A stretch of 64,000 nucleotides of DNA. Origin: Bacteroidota bacterium (GTDB taxonomy: Bacteria; Bacteroidota; Bacteroidia; AKYH767-A; OLB10). The stretch spans positions 620,001 to 684,000 of the forward strand of contig JADKJB010000001.1 in NCBI GenBank assembly GCA_016722525.1, read 5' to 3'. Within the stretch, counting starts at the first letter, position 1. Each line of letters starts with the position of its first letter. Made by a program: the position numbers and the translations under genes. The notes below the pieces were generated by a model, which had not been told where the DNA came from, did not search any database, and was given only the letters and a program-made list of their open reading frames with translations. This document shows, piece by piece, positions 48,413-58,045 of this stretch.

Positions 48413-49523
48413 GGAGAAAAGCAGTGTTAAATTGTTCGAAAAAATTATAGCCAAAATCTTTCAGGCTGGGGCCCGTAGCAATCAATAGCACAACATCCCG
48501 ATTTATAATATCCTCCTTTTGTATTTTCCCGGTTAAGGCACCTAGATTATTTTTTTGAGAATCAAATGCGGTTTTGTTGTAATACCAAACTTTTGAATTT
48601 TCTGAAAAGCAGTTTTGGATGATTCCTAAATCATAAAAGTTCCAGATAAAACTATCAGAAATAATTAACACATTTGGTTTTAACCCATTTGTGAACGAGA
48701 GTTCAGGGTATGCCATCAGCGGAGATTCCCATTTCTTCATCAGATTGAGGGAAGCAAGGTAGTCATCATCAGTAAAGTGAGGTGTAGCAGAGGTGGTAAT
48801 TTCTTTAATGCTAAATGAAACCAAATCTTTGTGCAGCGCTTTTTCAATTGTTTTTATTAAAGTATCTCCCGCCAGGGAAGCTCCATAGGTACTCCAGTGG
48901 GCTCCGTATTTTGGAATAAGGGGATATTTAGAGGTGTTTTTGATTTCAATAAACCAGGAATCAAAATCAATTACCCAAACATTGTTTTTCAGTAATATAT
49001 TTTTAAAATAAGTTTGACTGGTTTTTTCAGAGGCCAATGATGCTGACAGCAAAAATTCAGGAAAATAATTCGCTTTATTTGGAGCAAAGCAAAATACCAA
49101 TTGAATGTGCAGGGAGTCGAGAATTATTTTTGTTTGTTGTAGGGCAAATGTCTTTGAAAACAAAATGGAATCAGTTAACAAATCGCTTCCTTCACGAGCC
49201 TTGATATAATTAGGATCATAAATGTAATTTTCCCGGCCCAGTGTCAGATTTGTATTGATGTTTCCGAAAAGCGAGTAATCTGCCTGATTTCTCAGTCTTA
49301 CGAGTTCGCCGTTGAAACCGGTATTGTTCTTTAAATACATATCGGCATGCTGTTGAAAATTTCCATTGAACCAGTTGGTTAAATGCATAACAGGTGGAGT
49401 GCCTTTGTCGAAGGCTCCTTGCAAACCGGCAAGCTTGAAAGGATGAAACGAATGCTGGAAAAGAGGGAGAAAAGCCATCAGCCCAAATGCACAAAGAAAC
49501 CAAGCAGCGACCTGTTTTTTCAT
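48405..49523 (-). CDS. AlgX/AlgJ-type SGNH-like protein 1
   Basis: About 372 residues with an N-terminal signal anchor (WFLCAFGLMAFLPLF). Domain marks: FNGNFQQHADMYLKNNTGF, NYIYDPNYIKAREG, a KYGAHWSTYGA motif (the H-W pair of AlgX/AlgJ esterase-like enzymes) and PNVLIISDSFIWN near the end, which carries the serine. Such proteins act with MBOAT proteins to acetylate polysaccharides in the periplasm. The ATG at 49523 was chosen over a TTG nine bases earlier. It is first of three genes in its operon, divergent from the 49563 gene with only 39 bp between. Confidence 0.88.
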   Translation of the reverse strand: MKKQVAAWFLCAFGLMAFLPLFQHSFHPFKLAGLQGAFDKGTPPVMHLTNWFNGNFQQHADMYLKNNTGFNGELVRLRNQADYSLFGNINTNLTLGRENYIYDPNYIKAREGSDLLTDSILFSKTFALQQTKIILDSLHIQLVFCFAPNKANYFPEFLLSASLASEKTSQTYFKNILLKNNVWVIDFDSWFIEIKNTSKYPLIPKYGAHWSTYGASLAGDTLIKTIEKALHKDLVSFSIKEITTSATPHFTDDDYLASLNLMKKWESPLMAYPELSFTNGLKPNVLIISDSFIWNFYDLGIIQNCFSENSKVWYYNKTAFDSQKNNLGALTGKIQKEDIINRDVVLLIATGPSLKDFGYNFFEQFNTAFLHE

Positions 49524-49562
49524 TCTGTACAAATATCCTAAATTGTTTTGTATTTTCAGCCC

Positions 49563-50735
49563 ATGAAATTAAAATGGAATACTTATCAATTTTACGGTGT
49601 GGCTGTGCTGTTGATGATTATTTTAATCTCAGGCCGTTTTTTGGTAAGTGGTAATGATTTTTCTTACTTTTTTGTTGCCGGAACCGATTTCGTGGAACCT
49701 TCCAAAACCGTGACTCCAATTGTGGTTCAGCAAGGTCAGGGTTATGATGGTCAGTTTTTTTACAGATATGCCTTGAATCCTTTTGATTTCTCTCAAACTA
49801 ATTATGGTATCAAAGTGGATTTGGTTCCGTACAGGATGCAGCGAATTGGTTATCCTCTGTTAGTTTGGTTATTTTCTTTGGGTGGCAATGGTGTATTGGT
49901 TCCGTTTTTTCTGGTTTTCGTTAACATGCTTGCGTATTTAGGAATTTTATTTTTTACGCAACGTTTTATTAAATTTTCGAAAGGACGGGAAATACAGGGA
50001 TTGATGACATTTTTTCTTTTTGGAATCTATATGTCTTTAGCACGCGATTTATCTGAAGTTACGGAGTTGTTTTTCTTTTTGGGAGCTGTCTATTATTATT
50101 TTAACAAGGATATTGTAAAGTTTTCTCTTCTTGCTGCAATGACAGTTTTATGCAGGGAAACATCGGTGTTGGCATTAGCGCCGCTCATTCTAATTGGATG
50201 TTTTAACACCATTCAATATTCAAAAAAGTATCTAAACCTCTTTTGGTTTGGTTTACCGGTTTTCATTTTTATATCCTGGAAATGGTTTGTCGGAATGCAT
50301 GTTGAATCGGAACAGTTGATTTCTGGTTCTGGTAACCTGGGTATGCCCTTTGTAGGCTTATATCATGGATTTTTAGGTAATTTAGATATTTCAACAACAA
50401 AAAATAAATTACAATTAATATTTTGGATTTTATATTTTGTCTGGCAATGTTGGCTTATCATAAAAGTTATCTCTGCTATCCGGAAAAATAAGCAGCAAAA
50501 TCGCCACATTTTGATGCCACTATCTGTAATCTATATTACCTGGCTGACGTTTGCAGTATTTTTATCGGCTGCTATTTATATCGACGATTGGTCCTTTGTG
50601 CGTGTCTTTAGCCTATGGAACATGACAGGAATACTAATACTGATTGTATCCCGAAATTCTACTGGAAACGCTTTTAATATATACTCCTGCATATTAATTG
50701 TTTTAACTCTGGGAAGATTGATTATCAGACCTTGA
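49563..50735 (+). CDS. Multispanning membrane protein, possible surface-glycan polymer factor
   Basis: About 390 residues with some ten transmembrane helices. After TM1 it has VQQGQGYDGQFFYRYALNPF, a loop motif seen in the AZOBR_p60025-type cell-surface glycopolymer proteins and in some GT-C enzymes, followed by YRMQRIGYPLLVWL. LARDLSEVTELFFFLGAVYYYF and LLAAMTVLCRETSVLALAPL resemble GT-C multispan proteins. The start is the ATG at 49563 (a TTG at 49548 is in frame). It is divergent from the AlgX-like operon and upstream of the second MBOAT operon. Role in glycan assembly is inferred from context. Confidence 0.8.
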   Translation: MKLKWNTYQFYGVAVLLMIILISGRFLVSGNDFSYFFVAGTDFVEPSKTVTPIVVQQGQGYDGQFFYRYALNPFDFSQTNYGIKVDLVPYRMQRIGYPLLVWLFSLGGNGVLVPFFLVFVNMLAYLGILFFTQRFIKFSKGREIQGLMTFFLFGIYMSLARDLSEVTELFFFLGAVYYYFNKDIVKFSLLAAMTVLCRETSVLALAPLILIGCFNTIQYSKKYLNLFWFGLPVFIFISWKWFVGMHVESEQLISGSGNLGMPFVGLYHGFLGNLDISTTKNKLQLIFWILYFVWQCWLIIKVISAIRKNKQQNRHILMPLSVIYITWLTFAVFLSAAIYIDDWSFVRVFSLWNMTGILILIVSRNSTGNAFNIYSCILIVLTLGRLIIRP

Positions 50736-50808
50736 GCTCCATTTAAGACAATAAAGGGATCCAGGCAATAATGTTTAAAAGATGGCTTAAAACCCCTTTA
50801 ATAAACTG

Positions 50809-50816
50809 TATATTTG
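50809..50816 (+). promoter_or_regulatory. Predicted -7 box of second MBOAT operon
   Basis: TATATTTG fits TAnnTTTG, about 100 bp before the GTG start at 50911. Confidence 0.5.
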
Positions 50817-50910
50817 CGCCTTTATTTACAATTTTGCGTTCCGCCAGCTAATTGGTTATTGTAAAACCTGAATTGCCTGTTTAATGACCCTCATTCATAA
50901 ATAATAACCT

Positions 50911-52383
50911 GTGATTTTTAATTCATTTCATTATTTATTTTTTCTGCCGGTAGTCACACTGATTTCTTATTTATTACCTGTCAGATTCAGGTGGATGTTA
51001 ATACTTGTTTCCAGCTTGTATTTTTATATGGTTTGGGAACCGATTTACATTTTGCTGATTGTATTTTCAATTGTTGTTGATTATTACTGTGGCATAAAAA
51101 TGGGAAATCTTCCTACTAAAAAGGAACGAAAACCATACATGGTATTTAGTATGTTTTGTAACCTTGCTAATTTGGCAACCTTTAAATATTTTGATTTTTT
51201 TGCCTCATCCATGAACGATCTTTTCCGGGTGATGCATATGGATTATATGATTCCTATGGCGCATTTGATTTTGCCGCTGGGTATCTCATTTTATACTTTT
51301 CAGGCAATGAGTTATACACTCGATGTTTATAAAGGAAAGGCTGAACCTGTCAGAAATTTTGGAATATTTTCAGTTTTTGTAACTTTTTTCCCGCAATTGG
51401 TTGCAGGCCCCATTGAACGAGTGAAGCATATGCTTCCTCAATACCATTTTAATTACCGTTTCGACTGGGATAAAATGACATCGGGATGCAGATTAATTTT
51501 GTTAGGGCTCTTTAAAAAAATAGTAATTGCCGATCAGCTTAGTTTTATGGTTTCTCACGTATTCAATAATCCTGCAGATGCTCATGGCCCGGCAATTTAT
51601 CTTGCATCTTTACTTTTTGTGCAACAGGTATATTGTGATTTTTCCGGGTATTCAGATATCGCCAGAGGTTCAGCCAGATTATTGGGTATCGACCTTATGG
51701 AAAATTTTAAGTTGCCTTTGTTTGCAAAATCCTATACCGCATTTTGGGGTCAGTGGCACATCTCTTTAATGAATTGGTTTAGGGATTATATAATGTTCCC
51801 TTTGGTTAAGGCAGGATGGAAATGGCCCTTTGTGTTTTTACTGGTATTCTTTATCAGTGGATTCTGGCATGGAGCGAACTGGACCTTCGTGGTGTGGGGA
51901 CTATATAATGGAATCATGGTTATTTATACAAAATCAACATTGAAATTCCGTTCAGCATTTCTTGATAAAATTGGTTTAAAGAATTATAGTGGACTCCGTC
52001 ATGTGATTCAATCCATTTGTGTAGTGCATATTTTTGCATTCGGAGCTGTTTTTTTCAGATCAAATACCATTCAGGATTCATTCATTTTGATCAGTAATTT
52101 ATTTACTGATTTTGCTCCTGCAGTTAAACAAATCATAGCAAATGAAAATAATGTCCGTCAGGAGTTACTATATCTTGGTAAGGATGCTGTTTCTTTTTAT
52201 ATAATTATGATGTTTGTTTTTCTTCTTGAATTATTTCAATTTAATTTGTTACATCGTTCAGTTGATGAATTCGTAAATAGATTTCACCCTGTCATGAGAT
52301 ACCTGTTGTATGCCGGAGTGGTGATTTCTATTATCCTGATGTCTAATATTCCCGAAGTTCCCTTTATTTATTTTCAGTTTTAG
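50911..52383 (+). CDS. MBOAT family O-acyltransferase 2
   Basis: A 490-residue AlgI-like membrane protein starting at a GTG (MIFNSFHYLFFLPVV is the usual start). Marks: LPLGISFYTFQAMSYTLDVY, FPQLVAGPIERVKHML, VYCDFSGYSDIARGSARLLG, FWGQWHISLMNWFRDYIMFP and SGFWHGANWTFVVWGLYNG (catalytic His). It is more distant from MBOAT 1 and MBOAT 3 than those are from each other. First gene of a plus-strand operon with an SGNH-like gene 3 bp downstream. Intact. Confidence 0.95.
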   Translation: MIFNSFHYLFFLPVVTLISYLLPVRFRWMLILVSSLYFYMVWEPIYILLIVFSIVVDYYCGIKMGNLPTKKERKPYMVFSMFCNLANLATFKYFDFFASSMNDLFRVMHMDYMIPMAHLILPLGISFYTFQAMSYTLDVYKGKAEPVRNFGIFSVFVTFFPQLVAGPIERVKHMLPQYHFNYRFDWDKMTSGCRLILLGLFKKIVIADQLSFMVSHVFNNPADAHGPAIYLASLLFVQQVYCDFSGYSDIARGSARLLGIDLMENFKLPLFAKSYTAFWGQWHISLMNWFRDYIMFPLVKAGWKWPFVFLLVFFISGFWHGANWTFVVWGLYNGIMVIYTKSTLKFRSAFLDKIGLKNYSGLRHVIQSICVVHIFAFGAVFFRSNTIQDSFILISNLFTDFAPAVKQIIANENNVRQELLYLGKDAVSFYIIMMFVFLLELFQFNLLHRSVDEFVNRFHPVMRYLLYAGVVISIILMSNIPEVPFIYFQF

Positions 52384-52386
52384 CCA

Positions 52387-53311
52387 ATGATGAAAAACCG
52401 GATATTCAGATACCTTTTTATTTGCAGCAATACTTGTTTTTGCGGATCAGGTTGCCGGCACAGTAATTTCCAGTCTGGCAAAATTACAAACTGCCGATGA
52501 TCGTATTGGAAAACTAAATAATGGTGAAATAATCACAGATATTGCAATTCTTGGCTCATCAAGAGCACTTAATAATTACAGTCCGGTTATTATTTCCAAG
52601 GCCACAGGTCATTCCTGCTACAATTTTGGAGTAAGCGGTTCCGATATTTTATTTCATGAGACTGTACTTGACCTGATCCTGAGCCAGCCTCACAAGCCGA
52701 AATTAATTATTTACAATATTGATGACCGTGGTATCTTTTTTACCTTTGATGGAATTGTTTACAGGAAAGATGTGTTGTATCCGTTCGTTGATAATGCTAT
52801 CGTTAATAAAAATGTTTGTCATCAACTTAATAAATGGACTTTTGCCACCTATTTGAGTAAAACCTATCGCCAAAATGTAAATTTCATCAATTCCATGAAA
52901 TATCTGGTGGATGGGAAGGAGCTTCCCGATTACAAAACAACAAAATTCGATAGTTTTGGTGCCAACTTGCTGGAACAGAGAGCTGGTGATCCGGTACCCA
53001 CTTTCCTGCATCCTGATTATGATCTGAGTGTCTTGATCCCGGATACTGCCTATCTGCAATCTTTCCAGCGAATACAGGAAAAATGTAAGCTAAATAATAT
53101 CAAACTAGTTTTATCTTTGCCACCCTTATATGCCGATAATACCCCGGGGTTTAAAGAATTGATATTGAGCAAAAAATTCAATGAAGTGGAATTTTGGGAT
53201 TTCACAAGTCATATGCAGGATTCTTCCTGTTTCTTTAATCCCGATCATATGAATCGAAAGGGAGCTGAAATATTCTCCGGAATGGTTGCAAACAAAATTA
53301 AACTACACTAG
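52387..53311 (+). CDS. SGNH hydrolase-like protein, MBOAT partner (one frameshift)
   Basis: The ATG at 52387 gives MMKNRIFRYLF and then runs off frame; with one more T in the T5 at 52415-52419 it joins LFAAILVFADQVAGTVISSL, a signal anchor, and an open frame to 53311 (about 308 residues). The SGNH blocks are visible: ILGSSRALNNY (nucleophile region), CYNFGVSGSD and, near the end, CFFNPDHMNRKGAEIF (D-x-H). Such proteins deacylate or transfer acyl groups on glycans. It lies between two MBOAT genes with 3-bp and 7-bp gaps, so it probably works with one of them. Confidence 0.85.
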
Positions 53312-53318
53312 TTACTGT

Positions 53319-54746
53319 ATGGTTTTCAGTTCTCCCATATTTCTCTTTCTGTTTCTGCCGGTAACACTTTTACTTGCTTATTTATCGCAACGTTTCAAGT
53401 GGAAAAATACAGTGCTGTTAATTCTGAGCGTATTTTTCTATGCTTTCGGAGAAGGAGAAATGGTGATACTGATGTTTGGCTCTATCACACTGAATTATTT
53501 TGTTGGAAAGTGGGTGGGTAGAGATAAAGGTAAAACAGCAATCACCGTAGGAATTATTCTTAACATTTTGTTACTGGTAATTTTTAAGTATGCCAATTTC
53601 GCCATCGAAAATTTAAATTTAATGCTTGCCTCTTTCGGTGCTGCTCAAATACAAATGGTACATATAAAACTCCCGGTAGGAATTTCCTTTTATACTTTTC
53701 ATAGTATGTCGTACCTGATTGATGTTTACCGCAGGCAAAATCAATCACAAAAATCATATATCGATCTTGCTTTGTATATCTGTCTGTTTCCTCAACTTGT
53801 TGCCGGACCGATAATCCGGTATAAGGATATAGCAAAGCAAATTCATGATCGCACATTAGGATCTCACAGGTTTCAGCTGGGGCTGGAACGTTTTATAATC
53901 GGGTTAGGAAAGAAAGTAATTGTAGCGAATTCGTTAGGATCCTGTGCTGATCTTGTTTTTGGACTCGACCCTTCTCAACTTACTTCTCCTTCTGCATGGT
54001 TTGGAATTATTTGCTATTCGATGCAGCTCTATTTTGATTTCTCAGCTTATTCCGATATGGCTATCGGTCTGGCAAAAATGCTTGGATTTGACTTCCTTGA
54101 AAATTTCAGATTCCCGTATAAATCAAAATCTATCCGGGAATTCTGGCAAAGATGGCACATATCACTTTCAAATTGGTTCAGGGACTATCTTTATATTCCT
54201 CTCGGAGGAAATAAGGTAAGCCCGGGTAGAGTTTATATAAATTTGTTTATCGTGTTTTTTCTCACAGGATTATGGCATGGAGCCAGTTGGAATTTCGTCG
54301 TATGGGGTCTCTTACATGGACTGTTTATGATTATTGAAAGAGTGGGATTTGGAAAAATTCTGACTAAACTTCCAAGCCCTGTTCAACACCTTTACACCTT
54401 GTTTGTAGTTGTTATTGCATGGGTGTTTTTCAGAGCACCTGACATTGGCCATTCATGGAATTTTATTTCATCTATGTTTGGAATGAATAACACTAATAAC
54501 TTTACTATTGATTTATTGTGGAACAGAGAAGTTGGCTTTTCCTTTCTGATAGGTTTGATCATGGCATTCGACGGATTTAACCTGATATTAAGAAAATTGT
54601 ATAAAGTAATTTACCGGTCTAATGTAAAATCAGGTCGTATGGTATTTGAAAATTGCAAAACATTATTTTTACTAGCTGTATTTATATATGCTGCACTAAC
54701 GGTTGCTGCAGGAAGTTATAACCCTTTTATTTATTTCAGATTCTGA
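53319..54746 (+). CDS. MBOAT family O-acyltransferase 3
   Basis: A 475-residue AlgI-like membrane protein. The ATG at 53319 gives MVFSSPIFLFLFLPVTLLLA, a typical start; an in-frame start 33 bp earlier lies inside the preceding gene. Marks: LPVGISFYTFHSMSYLIDVY, FPQLVAGPIIRYKDI, YFDFSAYSDMAIGLAKMLGF, FWQRWHISLSNWFRDYLYIP and TGLWHGASWNFVVWGLLHG. It is the closest relative in the window of MBOAT 1, suggesting duplication between the two divergent operons. Its stop overlaps the next start (TGATG). Confidence 0.95.
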   Translation: MVFSSPIFLFLFLPVTLLLAYLSQRFKWKNTVLLILSVFFYAFGEGEMVILMFGSITLNYFVGKWVGRDKGKTAITVGIILNILLLVIFKYANFAIENLNLMLASFGAAQIQMVHIKLPVGISFYTFHSMSYLIDVYRRQNQSQKSYIDLALYICLFPQLVAGPIIRYKDIAKQIHDRTLGSHRFQLGLERFIIGLGKKVIVANSLGSCADLVFGLDPSQLTSPSAWFGIICYSMQLYFDFSAYSDMAIGLAKMLGFDFLENFRFPYKSKSIREFWQRWHISLSNWFRDYLYIPLGGNKVSPGRVYINLFIVFFLTGLWHGASWNFVVWGLLHGLFMIIERVGFGKILTKLPSPVQHLYTLFVVVIAWVFFRAPDIGHSWNFISSMFGMNNTNNFTIDLLWNREVGFSFLIGLIMAFDGFNLILRKLYKVIYRSNVKSGRMVFENCKTLFLLAVFIYAALTVAAGSYNPFIYFRF

Positions 54747-56053
54747 TGATGAAAGGTATATTAAAATATTTCGTTCTTGTAATTTATTTGCTGGCTCTGT
54801 CGTACCTGATTTTAGAACAGATACTGCCAAATAAATATGTCATGTATGGATCAAGCGTCGTCCTCACTGCAATTTCTTTTGTTTTATTAAGGAAGCATAT
54901 TTCATACTACCCGTTTTATAAATTCTTTCTTATTTTTACTTTTATATTTCTCATTACAGTCCCTTTAATTGGAAGAAAAGAGTCAACGAGTTTTGAGAAA
55001 CGGACACTTGCTGAATTTCCACAATTCAGAGCCAGTAACATCTGGAAGTTCTTTTTTCAGTATCAGGATTATTTTAACGACCGGTTTGCATTCCGTAATG
55101 AAGCGGTGCAGGCTATCAGCAAATTTCGTTTTCGGATATTTCGTGTGTCTCCAATGCCTCATCTTGTTCAGGTTGGTCAGGATGACTGGTTGTTTACCAG
55201 CAGAGATGAATATATAAATGATACATCCACACCCTTTACAAAAGAACAGCTGGATTCAGTAATATTAAATCTGCAAATAGTAACAAAATATTTTGATATC
55301 AGGAATATCAAATATTATTACGCCATGATCCCGATTAAAGAACGTATTTATCCTGAGTATATGCCAGGCGATTTGCGAAAGCGAATGACGTTCTCTAAGG
55401 CAGCCCAATTGAATGAAGCACTGAAGCAGCACCCTGAAATCCGTGCAATTGATGTCAAAGATGTATTAATAGCCGGCAAGCAAGTTCGTCCAACATTTTA
55501 CACTACCGATACCCATTGGAACGAATACGGCGCATTTCTGGGTTACCGAAAAATTATTGAACGGGTCAGACAAGATTTTCCTCAAATTGTTCCTTTTGAG
55601 ATATCTGATTTTTCAATAGATTCATCGGTAACCGATGCTGGTGACTTACAGGTACTGATGGGTTTCAGAGATGTGATGAAATTTAATCATTATCATTTGA
55701 AACGGAAAAACGGTCCCATCCCTCTGGTTGTGGATTCTACTTATTTATGTGTTTCCAACAAACGTTACAGCATACGTGAAATGCCCGAAAAAGTCAGTGG
55801 ATTAAAATTGTTTCTTGTTCGTGATAGCTTTACTGAATATCTCAGGATTTTCATAACACCTAATTTCGACCGGACGGTATTTGCGTGGATGCCCGTTGTT
55901 CCGGTTGCAAATGTTGTGCAGGAAGCACCTCAGGTGGTTATACACGAAATTTTAGAACATTTTGTTACCTATACGAAGCAGCTTCCTCCCGAAATTGCCG
56001 GAGATACTCTTTTCCTGAATCAATATTTCCCAGGGTTTGTGAGTAAAAAGTAA
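54746..56053 (+). CDS. AlgX/AlgJ-type SGNH-like protein 2
   Basis: A 435-residue protein with three N-terminal hydrophobic helices, then a periplasmic domain: SFEKRTLAEFPQF, YFNDRFAFRNEAV, FKFR-type basic helix, WLFTSRDEYIND, the TDTHWNEYGAF motif (D-x-H-W catalytic pair) and LFLVRDSFTEYLR (serine). This is the complete AlgX/AlgJ-like set, as in alginate O-acetylation. It follows MBOAT 3 with a 1-base overlap, so the two form a donor-acceptor pair. A short terminator hairpin follows its stop. Confidence 0.92.
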   Translation: MMKGILKYFVLVIYLLALSYLILEQILPNKYVMYGSSVVLTAISFVLLRKHISYYPFYKFFLIFTFIFLITVPLIGRKESTSFEKRTLAEFPQFRASNIWKFFFQYQDYFNDRFAFRNEAVQAISKFRFRIFRVSPMPHLVQVGQDDWLFTSRDEYINDTSTPFTKEQLDSVILNLQIVTKYFDIRNIKYYYAMIPIKERIYPEYMPGDLRKRMTFSKAAQLNEALKQHPEIRAIDVKDVLIAGKQVRPTFYTTDTHWNEYGAFLGYRKIIERVRQDFPQIVPFEISDFSIDSSVTDAGDLQVLMGFRDVMKFNHYHLKRKNGPIPLVVDSTYLCVSNKRYSIREMPEKVSGLKLFLVRDSFTEYLRIFITPNFDRTVFAWMPVVPVANVVQEAPQVVIHEILEHFVTYTKQLPPEIAGDTLFLNQYFPGFVSKK

Positions 56054-56074
56054 AACCCCTTTCGGGTTATTTTT
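56052..56074 (+). terminator. Terminator of the second MBOAT operon
   Basis: A short stem AACCC/GGGTT with loop CTTTC, followed by ATTTTT, directly after the stop codon at 56053. Confidence 0.65.
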
Positions 56075-56149
56075 AAAATTTTCTCCTTACTGCCTGAAAC
56101 CAGTAAATCGTTTTCTTGCTGAATGCTTTTTTTTCAAAGTACACTGTTG

Positions 56150-58045
56150 TCAATCTTTGATACGTAACCGGAAATCGGTAAATATCATAGATAAATGCGG
56201 ACTGTAGCAGGGGTCATGATCAATATATTTCTGCCACCGGTTCTTGAAAAAGGCTACATCATTTAAATGCTGCTGATAGGATTTTTTAGTTTTATGTGGA
56301 TGCCCTCTTGAAATGGATTCATAATGATACAATACAACATGGGGTAAATAAATATTGTTGTAACCACGATCCTTTAATTTCAGACAAAAATCAACATCAT
56401 TGAATTCCACTGCAAGCTGTTCTTCAAAACCACCTACTTCTTCGAATGCTTCTTTTCTCACCATTACACACGCCGCAGTGACTGCCGAATAGTTGTTGAT
56501 GCATTTCAGAAAATAGAAATAACCCGGAGCGTCTTTTTCATAACCTACGAAAGTATGTCCTGCAATTCCTCCCAACCCGATTACTACACCTGCATGTTGA
56601 ATGGTGTTGTTGGGGTATAATAATTTTGCACCTACTACCCCTGTGGTTTTGAACTGACACTGTTCAACCATAGCACTGATCCAATCGGAGTGAGTAACTT
56701 CTGTGTCGTTGTTAAGAAGTATTAAATATTTTCCGGTAGCTGCAGATGCACCGAGATTCATTAATCTTGAAAAATTAAAACCTCCTGTATCACGAATGCA
56801 TTTAAATCGGTGCGGCTCTTTTTGTTCATAGGATTTCACAAATTCAAAAAACAGGGGATCATCACTGTTGTTATCAATAAGAATTACTTCAAAATCCGGA
56901 TAATCTGTTAATTTAAAAATGGAATTGAGTACTACTTCACACAAATCCTGTTTATTTTTTGTCGGAACAATAATGCTTACTTTGCCTGGATGGATAATGT
57001 TATACCTGATAGAATAAAAGCCCGGCAGGTTATCAATTAAGGTTACTGTTCCTGAAATATTTCGCCTCTTTAAAGCCTCTTCTAGCGCACGTACCCCTGA
57101 AAGAAATGCATAGGGTTTCGCCACCTCATTAACCGCTGTCGATTCAGCATGCATTCTCCAGTGATAAAGTACCATTGGAATATGATGAATATTTTTTGTA
57201 TGCTCAGTCACACGGAGCAAGAGATCGTAATCCTGACTTCCTTCAAAGCCTTCACGAAAGCCACCAATTGTATCAATATAAGTTTTCCGAATGACTACTA
57301 AATGCCCCAGATAATTTCTTGATAAAAAATTATCAGGACACCAATCAGGTTTGAAATGAGGATCAATATGTTTTCCGGATTCATCAATCTTATCCTCATC
57401 AGAATAAATTAAATCAAGGTGCCTGTTTTCATTCAATGCTTTAGCTACATGAAACAATGCATCGGGCGACAAACAATCATCATGGTCAAGTAAAGCAATA
57501 AATTCTCCTGTAGCCAGTTCAAGTGCTGAATTCGAACTCGCAGAAATATGGCCGTTTTCATGACGGTAAACGGCTTTTATACGTGAATCGGAATTTACAT
57601 AATTTTTAATTACATTTTTTACCATTTCATCCGGAGAATGATCATCAGAGATGCATAATTCCCAGTTTTGATAAACCTGTTCCAATACAGATTCAATTGC
57701 TGCATTCAGGAAACCAATATTGGTATTATAAACAGGAAGTAGTATGCTTATTTTAGGTTTGTGATTAAATTCACCTATTTCCTTTCTGTATATATTTAAT
57801 TTTGCCTCATCAGGAAAATTGGCTTTCATCCATAAATCATAACCCTCGGTCCTCACGTGTTGTATTCCGAATATTTTCCTGAAAATATACCGGATTACTT
57901 TCCAGATAAATGTCCATATCCTTTTTTGACCCTTGTAGGAAGTAACAAATATCATGAAGCGGTAAAAACTCCAGCTATCATTGGCCCACATGTGACTCGA
58001 TGATTTAATTACATGATCATACTTTTCTTTTAATTCCTTAATCAT
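56150..58045 (-). CDS. Two-domain GT2 glycosyltransferase
   Basis: A 631-residue protein with an N-terminal helical region (1-95). First GT2 domain: KISILLPVYNTNIGFLNAAI, ELCISDDHSPDEM and FIALLDHDDCLSPDAL (DxD-type). Second GT2 domain: KVSIIVPTKNKQDLCEVVLN, FEVILIDNNSDD, YLILLNNDTEV and GGFEEQLAVEFNDVDFCLKL. Rhamnan- and O-antigen-type enzymes have this tandem build and add two sugars. It overlaps the next upstream GT2 gene by 4 bp (ATGA). Probably cytoplasmic, membrane-associated. Confidence 0.92.
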   Translation of the reverse strand: MIKELKEKYDHVIKSSSHMWANDSWSFYRFMIFVTSYKGQKRIWTFIWKVIRYIFRKIFGIQHVRTEGYDLWMKANFPDEAKLNIYRKEIGEFNHKPKISILLPVYNTNIGFLNAAIESVLEQVYQNWELCISDDHSPDEMVKNVIKNYVNSDSRIKAVYRHENGHISASSNSALELATGEFIALLDHDDCLSPDALFHVAKALNENRHLDLIYSDEDKIDESGKHIDPHFKPDWCPDNFLSRNYLGHLVVIRKTYIDTIGGFREGFEGSQDYDLLLRVTEHTKNIHHIPMVLYHWRMHAESTAVNEVAKPYAFLSGVRALEEALKRRNISGTVTLIDNLPGFYSIRYNIIHPGKVSIIVPTKNKQDLCEVVLNSIFKLTDYPDFEVILIDNNSDDPLFFEFVKSYEQKEPHRFKCIRDTGGFNFSRLMNLGASAATGKYLILLNNDTEVTHSDWISAMVEQCQFKTTGVVGAKLLYPNNTIQHAGVVIGLGGIAGHTFVGYEKDAPGYFYFLKCINNYSAVTAACVMVRKEAFEEVGGFEEQLAVEFNDVDFCLKLKDRGYNNIYLPHVVLYHYESISRGHPHKTKKSYQQHLNDVAFFKNRWQKYIDHDPCYSPHLSMIFTDFRLRIKD

